Source: Burkholderiales bacterium (GTDB lineage: Bacteria; Pseudomonadota; Gammaproteobacteria; Burkholderiales; SG8-39). Taken from it: a stretch of DNA of 64,000 bases. The notes beneath the pieces are model-generated. The model saw only the letters and a list, made by a program, of their open reading frames with translations, was not told the DNA's origin and did no database searches. Where the stretch lies: NCBI GenBank assembly GCA_020848075.1, contig JADLAV010000040.1, forward strand, positions 1 to 64,000. Reading direction: 5' to 3'. Shown here in pieces: positions 26,226 through 35,175 of the stretch; positions within the stretch are counted from its first letter, which is position 1, and each line of letters begins with the position of its first letter. Both the position numbers and the translations under genes were made by a program.

Positions 26226-26378
26226 TGTTCGAGCCGCGGCAAGACAAAAGCGCGGCAGAGCGGACCCGATCTGCGCGGCGACCCCCGATTGCAGCGCAGG
26301 CGCGGGCCGCGACGACTACTCTCCTGTGGACCCTCGGGACGGCACACTCTCCTCCTCAGCCGTCCCGAGGTTTTTTTT
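26226..26378 (+). ncRNA. Candidate small RNA of about 150 nt with CU-rich terminator loop
   Basis: An excellent Rho-independent terminator ends at 26378 on the plus strand, yet no plus-strand gene precedes it: the LysR gene starts at 26020 and points away, and the ACT gene downstream is on the other strand. The stretch holds no credible coding frame with a ribosome site. The terminator loop carries CTCTCCTCCTC, and a second CTCCT lies at 26321-26325; CU-rich loops of this kind can pair with Shine-Dalgarno sequences. The 5' end is inferred from a weak promoter. It may be a riboregulator; the targets are unknown. Confidence 0.55.
26332..26378 (+). terminator. Rho-independent terminator, 11-bp perfect stem and eight T
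   Basis: The arms CCTCGGGACGG (26332-26342) and CCGTCCCGAGG (26360-26370) are fully complementary around a 17-nt loop rich in C and U. TTTTTTTT follows at 26371-26378. On the minus strand no T-run follows the hairpin, so it ends plus-strand transcripts only. Confidence 0.9.
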
Positions 26379-26413
26379 GCGCCGGCGCGCGCCGCCCCGT
26401 CCGGGCGATGCCG

Positions 26414-26827
26414 CTACCGGGCGCCGAGCAGCCGCTTCGTCCGGGCGACGTCCTTCGGCTTTACCCAGAAGATTGCACCGTAGCGGCCCTTGCCCGCGGT
26501 GGCCGCGTCCAACGCGGTGATGTTGATCTTTGCCTGCGCCAGACGGTCGACCGTCCGCACCAACGCCCCGGTGCGGTCGTCGCCCTGGATCACGAAGCAG
26601 CTCTTCCGCGCGCCGAGCGCGAGCTTCATCCTGCGCGCGGCGGCCCGCAGCGCCGCCGGGCGCTCCGGAACGAGATCCACCTGCGCTCCGCCGCGGCTCG
26701 GGAAGCCGGTGAAGGCGAGCAGGTTCACGCCCTCGGCCTTCAGGCCGGCGAGAATGCGCGCCCCGGCGCCGGGCCGGTTCGGCACCTGGATCGCGTAGTA
26801 GTCGTGCTTGCGAATGCGGTCTGCCAT
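26414..26827 (-). CDS. Tandem ACT-domain protein
   Basis: A 137-residue protein with two ACT-like modules. The first (about 10-65) reads AIQVPNRPGAGARILAGLKAEGVNLLAF and the second (about 75-137) DDRTGALVRTVDRLAQAKINITALDA. Stand-alone ACT proteins usually bind amino acids as regulators, and no catalytic domain is present. ATG at 26827 with AGGAGG seven bases upstream. It is divergent from the patatin gene and follows the small-RNA terminator on the opposite strand. Confidence 0.72.
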   Translation of the reverse strand: MADRIRKHDYYAIQVPNRPGAGARILAGLKAEGVNLLAFTGFPSRGGAQVDLVPERPAALRAAARRMKLALGARKSCFVIQGDDRTGALVRTVDRLAQAKINITALDAATAGKGRYGAIFWVKPKDVARTKRLLGAR

Positions 26828-27064
26828 GGTCAGGCCTCCTTTCGGGTTGAGCTTCGCTTCATCGACACCGTCCGGGCGCGCAGCGCGCCGGTCGCCCGCG
26901 TGCGCCCCGCGCTTCATGCTCAGCAGCGCCCGGGCAATCGCCCCGCGCCGTCCGGCAGCATACGCTGGCCCGCGCCCAACGCGCATTCCCCCTGTTAGAG
27001 TTTGTGGCGAGCCGGCGTCGCGTCGGCGCGACACCGACCTGCACGTACCTGAGGAGCCTCCTCG

Positions 27065-29299
27065 ATGAACGCCCCGACGACCCGGTTCAGGATGGCGACC
27101 TTCGCCGTCGCGCTCTCGGCAGCGCTCGCCGTTTTGCACGACGCAAGCGCGCAGGCGACCGGCGCGGCTTCCGCCAAGCCCAGTCGGCCCCGGGTGGCTC
27201 TGGTGCTCTCGGGCGGCGGCGCGCGCGGCGCGGCCCACGTCGGCGTGCTCAAGGTGCTCGACGAGCTCCGCATCCCGGTCGATTGCGTCGTCGGCACCAG
27301 CATGGGCTCCGTCGTCGGCGGGGCCTTTGCCACCGGCTCGACGGTCCCCGAGATGGAGTCGCTCGTCTCGAGCGTCGGCCTGCGTGACGTTCTGGTCGAC
27401 GAACCGCCGCGGCGCGAGAAGCCGATTCGGCGCAAGGAGGACGATCGGACGAACTACATGGGTCCGGAGATCGGCGTGCGCGACGGGCAGCTCTGGCTGC
27501 AGCCCGGAATCGTCTCGGGCGTGGGTCTCGAAGCGGTGCTGCGGCGCGCCGTGAAGGTGAAGGGCTTCGTCGACTTCGACCGGCTCCCGGTGCCCTTTCG
27601 CGCGGTGGCAACCGACATCGAGAACGGCCACATGGTCGTGATCCGCGACGGCGAGGTGGCACACGCGATGCGCGCAAGCCTTGCGATCCCCGGGGTGATC
27701 GCGCCCGCTCAGCTCGACGGACGGATGCTGGTGGATGGCATGGTGGTGCGCAACCTGCCCGTCGACGTCGGCCGCGAGCTCTGCGGGGACGTCGTCATCG
27801 CAGTGGACGTGGGCACGCCGCTCATGAAGCGCAACGAGCTGACCTCGCTCCTGGCCGTCAGCCAGCAGATGCTGAGCATCCTCACGAACCAGAACGTGGA
27901 GGAAAGCCTCGCCGAGCTCACGCCGAGCGACATCCTCATCAGGGTCGCCCTGGAGGGCTTCACGGTCGCCGACTTCGACCGCATGCGCGAGATCGCAGCC
28001 GCGGGCGAGCAGTCGGCGCGCGGGTACGTCGCCGAGCTGGCGCGCCTGAGTCTGCCGGAGCGCGAGTATGCGGCGCTTCGTGCGCGCCAGGTCGTGCCGC
28101 CGCCCCGGGATACCCGGCCGATCGACCAGATTCGCGTGACGGGCCTCACGCGCGTCAATCCGGAAGTCGTCCTCGGTGCAATGGACACCCGCCCCGGCGA
28201 GCCGCCCGACCCCGCGATGCTCGACCGGGACATGCAGCGCATCTACGGCAGCGGCGATTTCCAGCACGTGGACTATCGCCTGATCGAGGAGAAGGGCAAG
28301 CGCGTGCTCGCGGTGGAAGCGCTGGAGAAGTCCTGGGGCCCGAATTTCCTGCGCTTCGGCCTCACGCTGTCGTCGGACTTCACCACGAACTCGTACTTCA
28401 ACCTGCTCGGCAGCTATCGCGCAACATGGCTGAACTCGCTGGGCGGCGAGTTTCGCGGCGATGCACAGGTCGGCAGGACGAACCGCCTCGCGGCCGAGTT
28501 CTATCAGCCGGTGTTTGCCAATCGCTACCTCTTCGTGGCGCCGCGGTTCGAGATACAGCGCAGCCCGATCGACCTCTTCGTCGGCGATCAGCGCGTTGCG
28601 CGCTACGACGTTCGCTACGGGCGTGCGGGGCTCGACGTCGGCACGCAGCTCACGCGCTACGGCGAGCTCCGGGCGGGGATTCTCGCGGGAACCCTGAATG
28701 CCGAGCTGGACACTGGCCCGCGCCTCATCGCTCCCCGGGAAAACGTCCGGCAGGGCGCGTACACCGCGCGGCTCATGTTCGACCAGCTCGACAGCCTCAC
28801 CTTCCCCCGCAACGGGTTTGGCGCAACGGCCAACGTCTTCTCGTCGCAGTCGCATCTCGGCGCGGACGACCAGTACACGAAGTGGGATGCGGATGCGGTG
28901 GGCGCCTATTCGATCGGCAATCACACGCTGCAGCTCGGGGCGAAGGCCGGCGGCGCGGTGGGGAGCGAGCTGCCGTACTACGATCAGTTTTCGCTCGGCG
29001 GCTTTCTGCAGCTCTCGGGTCTCAAGAGCTTTCAGCTGTACGGCGGCTCAGTCCAGTTCGGCCGGGCGGCTTACCTCTACCGTCTGAGCGAAGGCGCCAT
29101 CTTCCAGGGTAGCTATCTCGGCCTCTCGCTCGAGGCGGGGCGCGTCACGAAGCCGCTGGTGTCGTCGAACGATTCCGGGTGGCAGCAGGGCGGCGCGCTG
29201 TTCGTCGCCGCCGACACGCCGCTCGGCCCGGTGTACCTCGGTTACGGCATCGCCTCCGGCGGCAACCGCTCGGCGTACTTCCTCCTGGGCAGGCCATGA
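27065..29299 (+). CDS. Patatin-like phospholipase with Omp85 barrel (type Vd secretion, PlpD-like)
   Basis: A 744-residue protein. A signal peptide spans residues 1-30. The patatin domain at about 41-245 has oxyanion loop GGGARG (50-55), catalytic Ser79 in GTSMGS and catalytic Asp224 in VDGMVV. A POTRA-like segment is at about 345-415 (RPIDQIRVTGLTRVNPEVV). A 16-strand surface-antigen barrel spans about 425-744 and ends in a C-terminal aromatic-rich strand (SAYFLLGRP). In PlpD relatives the lipase is exported across the outer membrane by the barrel and can stay surface-linked. ATG 27065, preceded by GGAGCC. Confidence 0.88.
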   Translation: MNAPTTRFRMATFAVALSAALAVLHDASAQATGAASAKPSRPRVALVLSGGGARGAAHVGVLKVLDELRIPVDCVVGTSMGSVVGGAFATGSTVPEMESLVSSVGLRDVLVDEPPRREKPIRRKEDDRTNYMGPEIGVRDGQLWLQPGIVSGVGLEAVLRRAVKVKGFVDFDRLPVPFRAVATDIENGHMVVIRDGEVAHAMRASLAIPGVIAPAQLDGRMLVDGMVVRNLPVDVGRELCGDVVIAVDVGTPLMKRNELTSLLAVSQQMLSILTNQNVEESLAELTPSDILIRVALEGFTVADFDRMREIAAAGEQSARGYVAELARLSLPEREYAALRARQVVPPPRDTRPIDQIRVTGLTRVNPEVVLGAMDTRPGEPPDPAMLDRDMQRIYGSGDFQHVDYRLIEEKGKRVLAVEALEKSWGPNFLRFGLTLSSDFTTNSYFNLLGSYRATWLNSLGGEFRGDAQVGRTNRLAAEFYQPVFANRYLFVAPRFEIQRSPIDLFVGDQRVARYDVRYGRAGLDVGTQLTRYGELRAGILAGTLNAELDTGPRLIAPRENVRQGAYTARLMFDQLDSLTFPRNGFGATANVFSSQSHLGADDQYTKWDADAVGAYSIGNHTLQLGAKAGGAVGSELPYYDQFSLGGFLQLSGLKSFQLYGGSVQFGRAAYLYRLSEGAIFQGSYLGLSLEAGRVTKPLVSSNDSGWQQGGALFVAADTPLGPVYLGYGIASGGNRSAYFLLGRP

Positions 29300-29306
29300 T
29301 CACTTG

Positions 29307-29450
29307 CTATCTCAAGATCACGGCCGTGCTTCTTCCAGAACCGAGGTCGTAGGAACAAGGGGCAAATTGCCCCTTGTATATCCCCGAACGAACAAGGGGG
29401 AGCCCCTTGCAAATCCCCTCGTTCGCGACCGCATTCGCATTTCGAGATAG
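29307..29450. repeat. Palindromic element with nested hairpins and terminal inverted repeats
   Basis: CTATCTCAAGAT (from 29307) and, on the opposite strand, CTATCTCGAAAT (from 29450) form imperfect terminal inverted repeats about 144 bp apart. Inside lie CAAGGGGCAA/TTGCCCCTTG (29356-29376, one-base centre) and a nested hairpin at 29385-29425: CGAACGA/TCGTTCG outside, CAAGGGG/CCCCTTG inside with a three-base loop. CACGGCCGTG near the left end is another palindrome. The layout suggests a non-coding REP/MITE-type element in the spacer after the patatin gene. No T-run follows, so it is not a standard terminator. Confidence 0.6.
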
Positions 29451-29471
29451 GTACTGGCGGCCCTACGGGCG

Positions 29472-29499
29472 CTGACGGGGCAAGTCCGCGTGCTATAGT
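29472..29499 (+). promoter_or_regulatory. Sigma70-like promoter for the cobalamin adenosyltransferase gene
   Basis: CTGACG (29472-29477) and TATAGT (29494-29499) are 16 bp apart. The predicted start of transcription, near 29506, leaves fewer than ten bases before the ATG at 29514, and no ribosome site is visible there. Translation may be leaderless or nearly so. Confidence 0.5.
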
Positions 29500-29513
29500 C
29501 CCCGTCGCACCTC

Positions 29514-30065
29514 ATGGGCCACCGACTCTCGAAGATCACGACGCGCACCGGCGATGCCGGAGAGACGGGCCTCGGCGACCGCTCGCGCGTTCCCAAGGAC
29601 AGCGCCCGCATCGCTGCGCTCGGCGAGGTGGACGAGCTCAACTCGGTGATCGGGCTTCTCCTCGCCGAGCCGGTGCCGGACGGCGTGCGCGAGGCGCTTC
29701 TCGGCGTTCAGCACGATCTCTTCGACCTCGGGGGCGAGCTCAGCATCCCCGGGTTCGCAACACTGACCGCCCGCCACGTAGAGCGCCTGGAGAGCCTGGT
29801 CGAGGCGTTCAACCACGATCTGCCGCAGTTGAAGGAGTTCATCCTGCCCGGCGGCTCGCGTTCGGCGGCGCTCGCTCACCTGGGCCGCACGGTCTGCCGG
29901 CGCGCGGAGCGGACGGTGGTCGGCCTGGCGCGTGCGGAGCCAGTCTCGGAAGCCGCCCGGATCTACCTGAACCGCCTCTCCGATGTGCTCTTCGTCATCG
30001 GGCGGGTGCTGAACCGGCATGCAGGCATCCCCGACGTACTCTGGCAGAAGGACGAGCGCCGGTAG
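29514..30065 (+). CDS. Cob(I)alamin adenosyltransferase, PduO/MMAB type
   Basis: A 183-residue ATP:cob(I)alamin adenosyltransferase. The N-terminal ATP loop is KITTRTGDAGETGLGDRSRV; VDELNSVIGLL, QHDLFDLGGELS and the C-terminal RRAERTVVGLA and IYLNRLSDVLFVIGRVLNR are diagnostic. It converts reduced B12 to adenosylcobalamin for mutases. A -10 TATAGT sits 15 bp before the ATG, so the leader is very short. The next gene, a CDF transporter, lies 135 bp downstream with its own -10-like TATCAT (30123-30128). Confidence 0.92.
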   Translation: MGHRLSKITTRTGDAGETGLGDRSRVPKDSARIAALGEVDELNSVIGLLLAEPVPDGVREALLGVQHDLFDLGGELSIPGFATLTARHVERLESLVEAFNHDLPQLKEFILPGGSRSAALAHLGRTVCRRAERTVVGLARAEPVSEAARIYLNRLSDVLFVIGRVLNRHAGIPDVLWQKDERR

Positions 30066-30200
30066 GGCCGGACGCGCCGCGCGGCGCGCCGCCAATCGCA
30101 ACCAACTCGATCGCGAGCCCGATATCATCGAAGCTCGGTCCGCGCCGCTCCATCACATGAATTCCACCGCGCGCCGCACGCGCCCTGCGGCAGCGCCCTG

Positions 30201-31100
30201 ATGCGCCCGCCGCTCCAACGCTTCGCCTGGCTCTCGATCGCTGCCGCCGTCGCGACCATCCTCCTCAAGGGCGCCGCATGGTGGATCACGGGCTCGGTCG
30301 GGTTGTTGTCCGATGCGATGGAATCCTTCGTCAACCTGGCCGGTGCGATCGTCACGCTGGCAATGCTCCTGCTCGCGGCGAGGCCGCCCGACGAGGAGCA
30401 CGCCTACGGTTACAGCAAGGCGGAGTACTTCGCCAGCGGGTTCGAGGGCAGCCTCATTCTCGTCGCCGCGGTCGCGATCGGCATCGCCGCGCTCGAGCGT
30501 CTGATCACGCCACAACCGCTGCAAACCGTTGGGCTCGGTGTTGCGATCTCGGCGGTGGCCGCGCTGCTGAATCTCGGCGTCGCGCTCGTCCTGCTGCGCG
30601 CGGGCCGGCGCTACGATTCGATCGCGCTCGAAGCCGACGCCCGGCATCTCCTGACCGACGTGTGGACTTCGGCGGGCGTCATCTTAGCCGTGCTTCTGGT
30701 GGCCGCGACCGGATGGCAACGCCTCGACCCGCTGGTCGCGCTCGCCGTCGCGGCGAATATTCTCTGGTCGGGCGGCGGGCTGATGCGGCGCTCCTTCCTC
30801 GGCCTGATGGACCGCGCGCTGCCGGCCGGCGACCGGCGCGCGATCGAAGCGGTGCTGGAGCGCCACTGCACGGAGGGCGTCCACTATCACGCATTGCGCA
30901 CGCGCCAGGCAGCGGGCCGGTCGTTCGTCTCGGTGCATGTTCTGGTGCCAGGGGAGTGGTCCGTGCAGCGCGGTCACGATCTGCTCGAACGAATCGAAGC
31001 GGACGTTCGTGCGGCAGTGCCGAACGCGACGGTCTTCACCCATCTCGAGCCGGGCGAGGACCCGCGGTCGTTCGCGGACCTCCATCTGGACCGGCGATAG
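30201..31100 (+). CDS. Cation diffusion facilitator (CDF) family transporter
   Basis: A 299-residue protein with six membrane helices in about 10-200 and a cytoplasmic ferredoxin-like domain in about 205-299. Family marks are [18 protein letters not shown] in helix 2 (metal-site Asp), [15 protein letters not shown], and [14 protein letters not shown] in helix 5 (His/Asp metal ligands). It exports a divalent metal such as Zn, Fe or Mn in exchange for protons; the metal is undecided. ATG at 30201. It converges on pyrE. Confidence 0.9.
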   Translation: MRPPLQRFAWLSIAAAVATILLKGAAWWITGSVGLLSDAMESFVNLAGAIVTLAMLLLAARPPDEEHAYGYSKAEYFASGFEGSLILVAAVAIGIAALERLITPQPLQTVGLGVAISAVAALLNLGVALVLLRAGRRYDSIALEADARHLLTDVWTSAGVILAVLLVAATGWQRLDPLVALAVAANILWSGGGLMRRSFLGLMDRALPAGDRRAIEAVLERHCTEGVHYHALRTRQAAGRSFVSVHVLVPGEWSVQRGHDLLERIEADVRAAVPNATVFTHLEPGEDPRSFADLHLDRR

Positions 31101-31285
31101 CGCAACGCGCCGGTCACCGCGAACAGCATGTCCGGGACGCGGACGATGGCAATCCTGCCACACCTTCGCAGCCGCCCCCGCTCATGCGGTCGCTGCGACG
31201 GGCCGAAGGCAAGCTGGCGCCGCTCGGGCGCCAGGACGCAGTTCGCGATGCAGCCGCCGCGAAGCGGGGGCAGCGCCGCCCCGCC
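31101..31285. other. Spacer between convergent CDF and pyrE genes
   Basis: It holds one perfect hairpin, CTGGCGCC/GGCGCCAG with a five-base loop (31214-31234), without a T-run. It may stop transcription from both sides, but this is uncertain. No gene is seen. Confidence 0.35.
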
Positions 31286-31990
31286 CTATTCGGTCGCCGG
31301 AAACCGGGCGACGCCCCCGTGCGCGGCCGACCAATCGGCGGGCTGGTGCAGGAACTTCTCGACTTCCGTGAGCGTTCCGGTGTCGAAGTACTTGTGCTTC
31401 TTCGCGACCTCCAGCACGTCCCACCAGGTGGCGAGCGAGTGCAGGGTGACGCCGAGGTCCGTGAGGATCCGCCGGCTCTCCTCGAAGATCGAGTAGTAGA
31501 AGATCACGAACACGTGGTCCACGCGGGCTCCGGCCGCGCGGAGCGCCTGGCAGAAGTTGATCTTGCTGCGCCCGTCGGTCGTCAGATCCTCGACGAGGAG
31601 CGCCCGCACGCCCTCCGGCAGGTGGCCCTCGATCTGCGCGTTGCGGCCGAAGCCCTTCGCCTTCTTGCGCACGTACTGCATCGGCAGCATCAGTGCCTCG
31701 GCGATCCACGCGGCGAACGGGATGCCCGCGGTCTCGCCGCCGACGATCGTGTCGACCGACTCGAACCCGATCTCGCGCAGGATGGTCGATCCGGAAAAAT
31801 CGATCAGCGTCCGGCGCAACCGCGGGTACGAGATGATCTTGCGACAATCGATGTACACCGGGCTCGCCCATCCCGAGGTGAAGATGAACGGCTTCTGCGC
31901 GTTGAAGAGCACGGCCTGGATCTCGAGCAGCATCTTCGCCGTGGTCTCGGCGATCAGCGCGCGGTCGGCGAAGCTGAATGCGGTGGTCAT
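31286..31990 (-). CDS. pyrE: Orotate phosphoribosyltransferase
   Basis: A 234-residue PRTase that makes OMP from orotate and PRPP. The PRPP loop reads [15 protein letters not shown], and [16 protein letters not shown] and [19 protein letters not shown] are family regions. The ATG at 31990 gives normal length. The gene lies 288 bp from, and divergent to, a TRAP operon that contains PyrK- and PyrD-type proteins, which is an unusual setting for pyrE. Confidence 0.92.
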   Translation of the reverse strand: MTTAFSFADRALIAETTAKMLLEIQAVLFNAQKPFIFTSGWASPVYIDCRKIISYPRLRRTLIDFSGSTILREIGFESVDTIVGGETAGIPFAAWIAEALMLPMQYVRKKAKGFGRNAQIEGHLPEGVRALLVEDLTTDGRSKINFCQALRAAGARVDHVFVIFYYSIFEESRRILTDLGVTLHSLATWWDVLEVAKKHKYFDTGTLTEVEKFLHQPADWSAAHGGVARFPATE

Positions 31991-32278
31991 GGGCGTCCTG
32001 GCGGATTGCCTGCGGCGCGCATTATTGCATGGTTCGCAGCCCGGTCCCGGCGCGCGCATCCCCCGGCGCGCGCATCCGCGAGTTGCCGGTCGACGGAAGA
32101 CGGATCATACTCGCGCCGGCGAGACGTTGTGACCGGGAGTGCGTGGGTCTCGTAGCGCGCTGCGCCAGGGTTTCTGCCGCTCGCGCAGGCGAAGTTCCTT
32201 GCGAATTCGTGGGCCGGGAGCGGTTGCCGCTCCAGGCCGTTTTGTTCGGTGTGCTTTTTCTGACAGGAGGTCGGCAAG

Positions 32279-33301
32279 ATGAAATTCGAGGCTCACACAC
32301 GAGCGATGGGGATCGCGCTCGCGGTCGCGCTCGCGGGCACCGCGCCCGTCGCGCATGCGCAGGCGGCCAAGTACACGGCCAAGATCGCCCACCTGGAGGC
32401 GCCGACCCAGCCGCGCCACAAAGGGCTCGAGAAAGTCGCGGAACTCGTCAAGCAACGGACCAACGGTGAGGTCGAGTTCAAGCTCTATCCGCTGTCGCAG
32501 CTCGGCAACGCCCGCCAGATGGTGGAGGGGGTGCAGTTCGGCTCGATCGAGTCCACGGTGGAGCCGACGGCGTTCCTGGGCGGATTCAACCCGGCGGTGT
32601 CGATCCTCGATGTCCCCTACATCTTCCCCACGGACCGCGCCAAGTCCCAGAAGCTGCGCGAGGGTCCCTTCGGCAAGGCGATCCTGGATTCGTTCACCAA
32701 CAAGGGCTTCGTCGCGCTCACGATCTGGCCGAACGGGCGCAAGAGCCTCACGTCGAACAAATCGCTCGCCTCGATCGATGACCTCAAGGGCCAGAAGTTC
32801 CGCGTGATGGATTCGAAGATCCTGGTCGAGCAGTTTGCAGCCGTTGGGGCTTCGGCGATTCCGATCCAGTTCGGGGAGCTCTACACCGCGCTGCAGACCG
32901 GCGTCGTGGACGGGGAGGAGAATGCCCTCGACACGATCACGACGATGAAATTCCACGAGGTGCAGAAGAACCTCGTGGTGACCGAGCACGGCTCCCAGGA
33001 GGACATCGTGCTGTTCAATCCGAAGTGGTGGAACAGCCTGCCCGCCGGCCATCGCGCGGTGATCGCGAAGGCGTTCGACGAGGTGCGCCCGGAGGTCGAG
33101 AAGATGAAGGAGCAGGCGCAGTTGGACTCGCTCGCGATCGTGAAGGCGAGCCCGACTACGGCGCGCATCGCCGACGAGGCGGAGCGCGCGCGGCTGCGGG
33201 AGCTGATGTATCCGCGAGCGCGCGCTGCGTACCTGGAGCGCGCCGGCGCCGAGGGCAAGAAGATCATCGAAACCTACGAGGCGGAACTCAAGAAGCTTTG
33301 A
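32279..33301 (+). CDS. dctP: TRAP transporter solute-binding protein, DctP family
   Basis: A 340-residue periplasmic binding protein with a signal peptide ending at about residue 28 (VAHAQA). The DctP fold is clear: QPRHKGLEKVAELVKQRTNGEVEFKLYP, LKGQKFRVMDSK with the Arg that usually grips the substrate carboxylate, and TGVVDGEENALDTI. So the ligand is probably an organic acid. AGGAGG (32265-32270) lies eight bases before the ATG. First gene of a TRAP-pyrKD-amidohydrolase operon, divergent from pyrE; an ureide or pyrimidine-ring acid is a plausible ligand. Confidence 0.92.
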   Translation: MKFEAHTRAMGIALAVALAGTAPVAHAQAAKYTAKIAHLEAPTQPRHKGLEKVAELVKQRTNGEVEFKLYPLSQLGNARQMVEGVQFGSIESTVEPTAFLGGFNPAVSILDVPYIFPTDRAKSQKLREGPFGKAILDSFTNKGFVALTIWPNGRKSLTSNKSLASIDDLKGQKFRVMDSKILVEQFAAVGASAIPIQFGELYTALQTGVVDGEENALDTITTMKFHEVQKNLVVTEHGSQEDIVLFNPKWWNSLPAGHRAVIAKAFDEVRPEVEKMKEQAQLDSLAIVKASPTTARIADEAERARLRELMYPRARAAYLERAGAEGKKIIETYEAELKKL

Positions 33302-33360
33302 GCCGCGCCCGCCGGCCGCGCCGCCTCCGCGGTGCGGCCGCGTGCAGGAGGTCCGGGCCC

Positions 33361-33876
33361 GTGGACCGTGTGATGCGCATCATCCGCGCGATAGAGCGCT
33401 GGACGCTGGCGGCGCTCCTCATCGGCATGTCGCTCGGCTACGCGGGACAGGTCATCATCCGCGGGGTCTCGCCGGAGCTGGCCACGCGCACCTCGTGGAT
33501 CGAGGAGCTCACCATCTTCGGGATGGTATGGCTCGCGTTTCTTGGCCTCGGCATCACCCTGGAACGCGGGCGCCACGTGGCGATGGAAAGCTTCGTGGAG
33601 AAGCTTTCTCCGACGGCACGCAAGCGGCTGTTCCGGGTCATCAATCTGGTCGGGGTCGCCTTCGCCGCCTACCTCGCGAAGCTCGGCTGGGACATCACGG
33701 TATTCGTACGCGACAGCGGGCAGATCAGCCCGGTGCTCGATGTCTCGATGGCATGGCTCTACGGCGTGCTGCCGGTCGGCTTCGGGCTGCTCGCGCTGCG
33801 CTACCTGCTCGAGCTCGTGGGCTACAGCGACCGCGCGCGTTTGCGCGCGCAAGCCGAACTCGAAGGCCAGCCGTGA
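33361..33876 (+). CDS. dctQ: TRAP transporter small membrane subunit, DctQ family
   Basis: A 171-residue protein with four membrane helices and the DctQ pattern SWIEELTIFGMVWLAFLGLG followed by RGRHVAMESF. It links the binding protein to DctM. I chose GTG 33361 because AGGAGG (33346-33351) is nine bases upstream; ATG 33373 is an alternative. Its stop overlaps the dctM GTG (GTGA). Confidence 0.9.
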   Translation: MDRVMRIIRAIERWTLAALLIGMSLGYAGQVIIRGVSPELATRTSWIEELTIFGMVWLAFLGLGITLERGRHVAMESFVEKLSPTARKRLFRVINLVGVAFAAYLAKLGWDITVFVRDSGQISPVLDVSMAWLYGVLPVGFGLLALRYLLELVGYSDRARLRAQAELEGQP

Positions 33877-35153
33877 TCGTTCTGGCCCTGTTCGTGCTCG
33901 CGCTCGCGATGCTGGCGCTCGGCTTCGAGATGCTGCTCGTCATGGGGGTGCCGGCGCTGCTCGCGAAATGGATCTACTTCCGCGATCTGCCCGAAATCAT
34001 CTCGGTGCAGAAAATGCTGGGCGGCGTGCAAGTGGTAACGCTGCTCGCGATCCCGTTCTTCATCTTCGCCGCCGACATCATGTCGCACGGCCAGATCGCC
34101 AGGCGGCTCACTGAGATGGTGCGGCGCCTGATCGGCCACCGCAGCGGCGGCCTCGGCCATGCGACGGTCGTTTCCATGATGACGTTCGGGGCGATCAGCG
34201 GCTCGGCGCCGGCCACCGTCGCCGCGCTCGGCCGCCTGACCTTTCCCGAGCTCACCCGCGCCGGCTACAGCGAGAAGTTTTCCCTCGGCCTGATCGCGTC
34301 GGCCGCCGAGTGCGCGCTGCTCATTCCGCCGAGCATCACCTTCATCATCTACGGCTGGCTGACCGGGACCTCGATCGCGGCGCTCTTTGCCGCCGGCCTC
34401 GTGGTGGGGATCGTGCTGGGCCTCGCATTCATGGTTCAGGTGCAGTTCGAGACATGGCGCAGCGGCGCCAAGTCGGCGGACCCACCGCGGCCGGGGGAGC
34501 GTTGGCTGGCGGTCAAGCGCGGGCTGCTCGGCGCGTTCGTCGCCGGGCTGGTGCTGGTCGGCATCTACGCCGGCTTCTTCACCGCGACCGAGGCGGCGGC
34601 GGTGGCGGTCGTGCTCGCGCTCATCGTCGAGCTGTTCGTCTACCGCTCCCTCAACTTCAGGGACATCGCCCGCATCGCCGAAGGCAGCGCCGTGACCACG
34701 ATCGTCGTGTTCATCCTGCTCGCGATGGGGACGCTCATCTCGACGTTCCTCACACTCGCCGACGTGCACACCAAGATCCTCGCCTGGATCCAGGGCGCCG
34801 GCCTCAACTGGGTGACCTTCCTCCTCATCGTGAATGCGCTCCTCTTCGTCGCCGGGATGTTCGTCGATCCGAACTCGATCCTGCTCCTCCTGGTCCCGGT
34901 CCTCTTCCCGGTCGCCCAGGCGCTCGGCATCGACCCGGTGCACTTCGGTGTGGTGGTCACGCTCAACATCTGCATCGGCATGATCACGCCGCCGTTCGGC
35001 CTCGACCTCTTCGTCACCTCCAGCACGCTGCGACGGCCGGTGGACCTGATCATCGGGGGCATTTGGCCCTTCGTGCTGACCAACATCGTGGTCCTCGCGA
35101 TCATCAGCTACGTGCCGCAGATCTCCACTGCGCTGCCGAAGCTCATCCGGTAG
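33873..35153 (+). CDS. dctM: TRAP transporter large membrane subunit, DctM family
   Basis: A 426-residue protein with about twelve helices. Characteristic segments are LLAIPFFIFAADIMSHGQIARRL, GAISGSAPATVAALGRLTFPEL, AAECALLIPPSITFIIYG and LGIDPVHFGVVVTLNICIGMITPPFG. It catalyses sodium- or proton-driven uptake. GTG start overlapping the dctQ stop; 22 bp before the PyrK-like gene. Confidence 0.93.
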   Translation: MIVLALFVLALAMLALGFEMLLVMGVPALLAKWIYFRDLPEIISVQKMLGGVQVVTLLAIPFFIFAADIMSHGQIARRLTEMVRRLIGHRSGGLGHATVVSMMTFGAISGSAPATVAALGRLTFPELTRAGYSEKFSLGLIASAAECALLIPPSITFIIYGWLTGTSIAALFAAGLVVGIVLGLAFMVQVQFETWRSGAKSADPPRPGERWLAVKRGLLGAFVAGLVLVGIYAGFFTATEAAAVAVVLALIVELFVYRSLNFRDIARIAEGSAVTTIVVFILLAMGTLISTFLTLADVHTKILAWIQGAGLNWVTFLLIVNALLFVAGMFVDPNSILLLLVPVLFPVAQALGIDPVHFGVVVTLNICIGMITPPFGLDLFVTSSTLRRPVDLIIGGIWPFVLTNIVVLAIISYVPQISTALPKLIR

Positions 35154-35175
35154 TCGGGCCACGCGGAGGCGAACC

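Noticed and set aside
29307-29450. Transcription terminator of the patatin gene
   Set aside because: The hairpins are stable but no T-run follows any of them on the plus strand, and the outer inverted ends fit a mobile repeat better.
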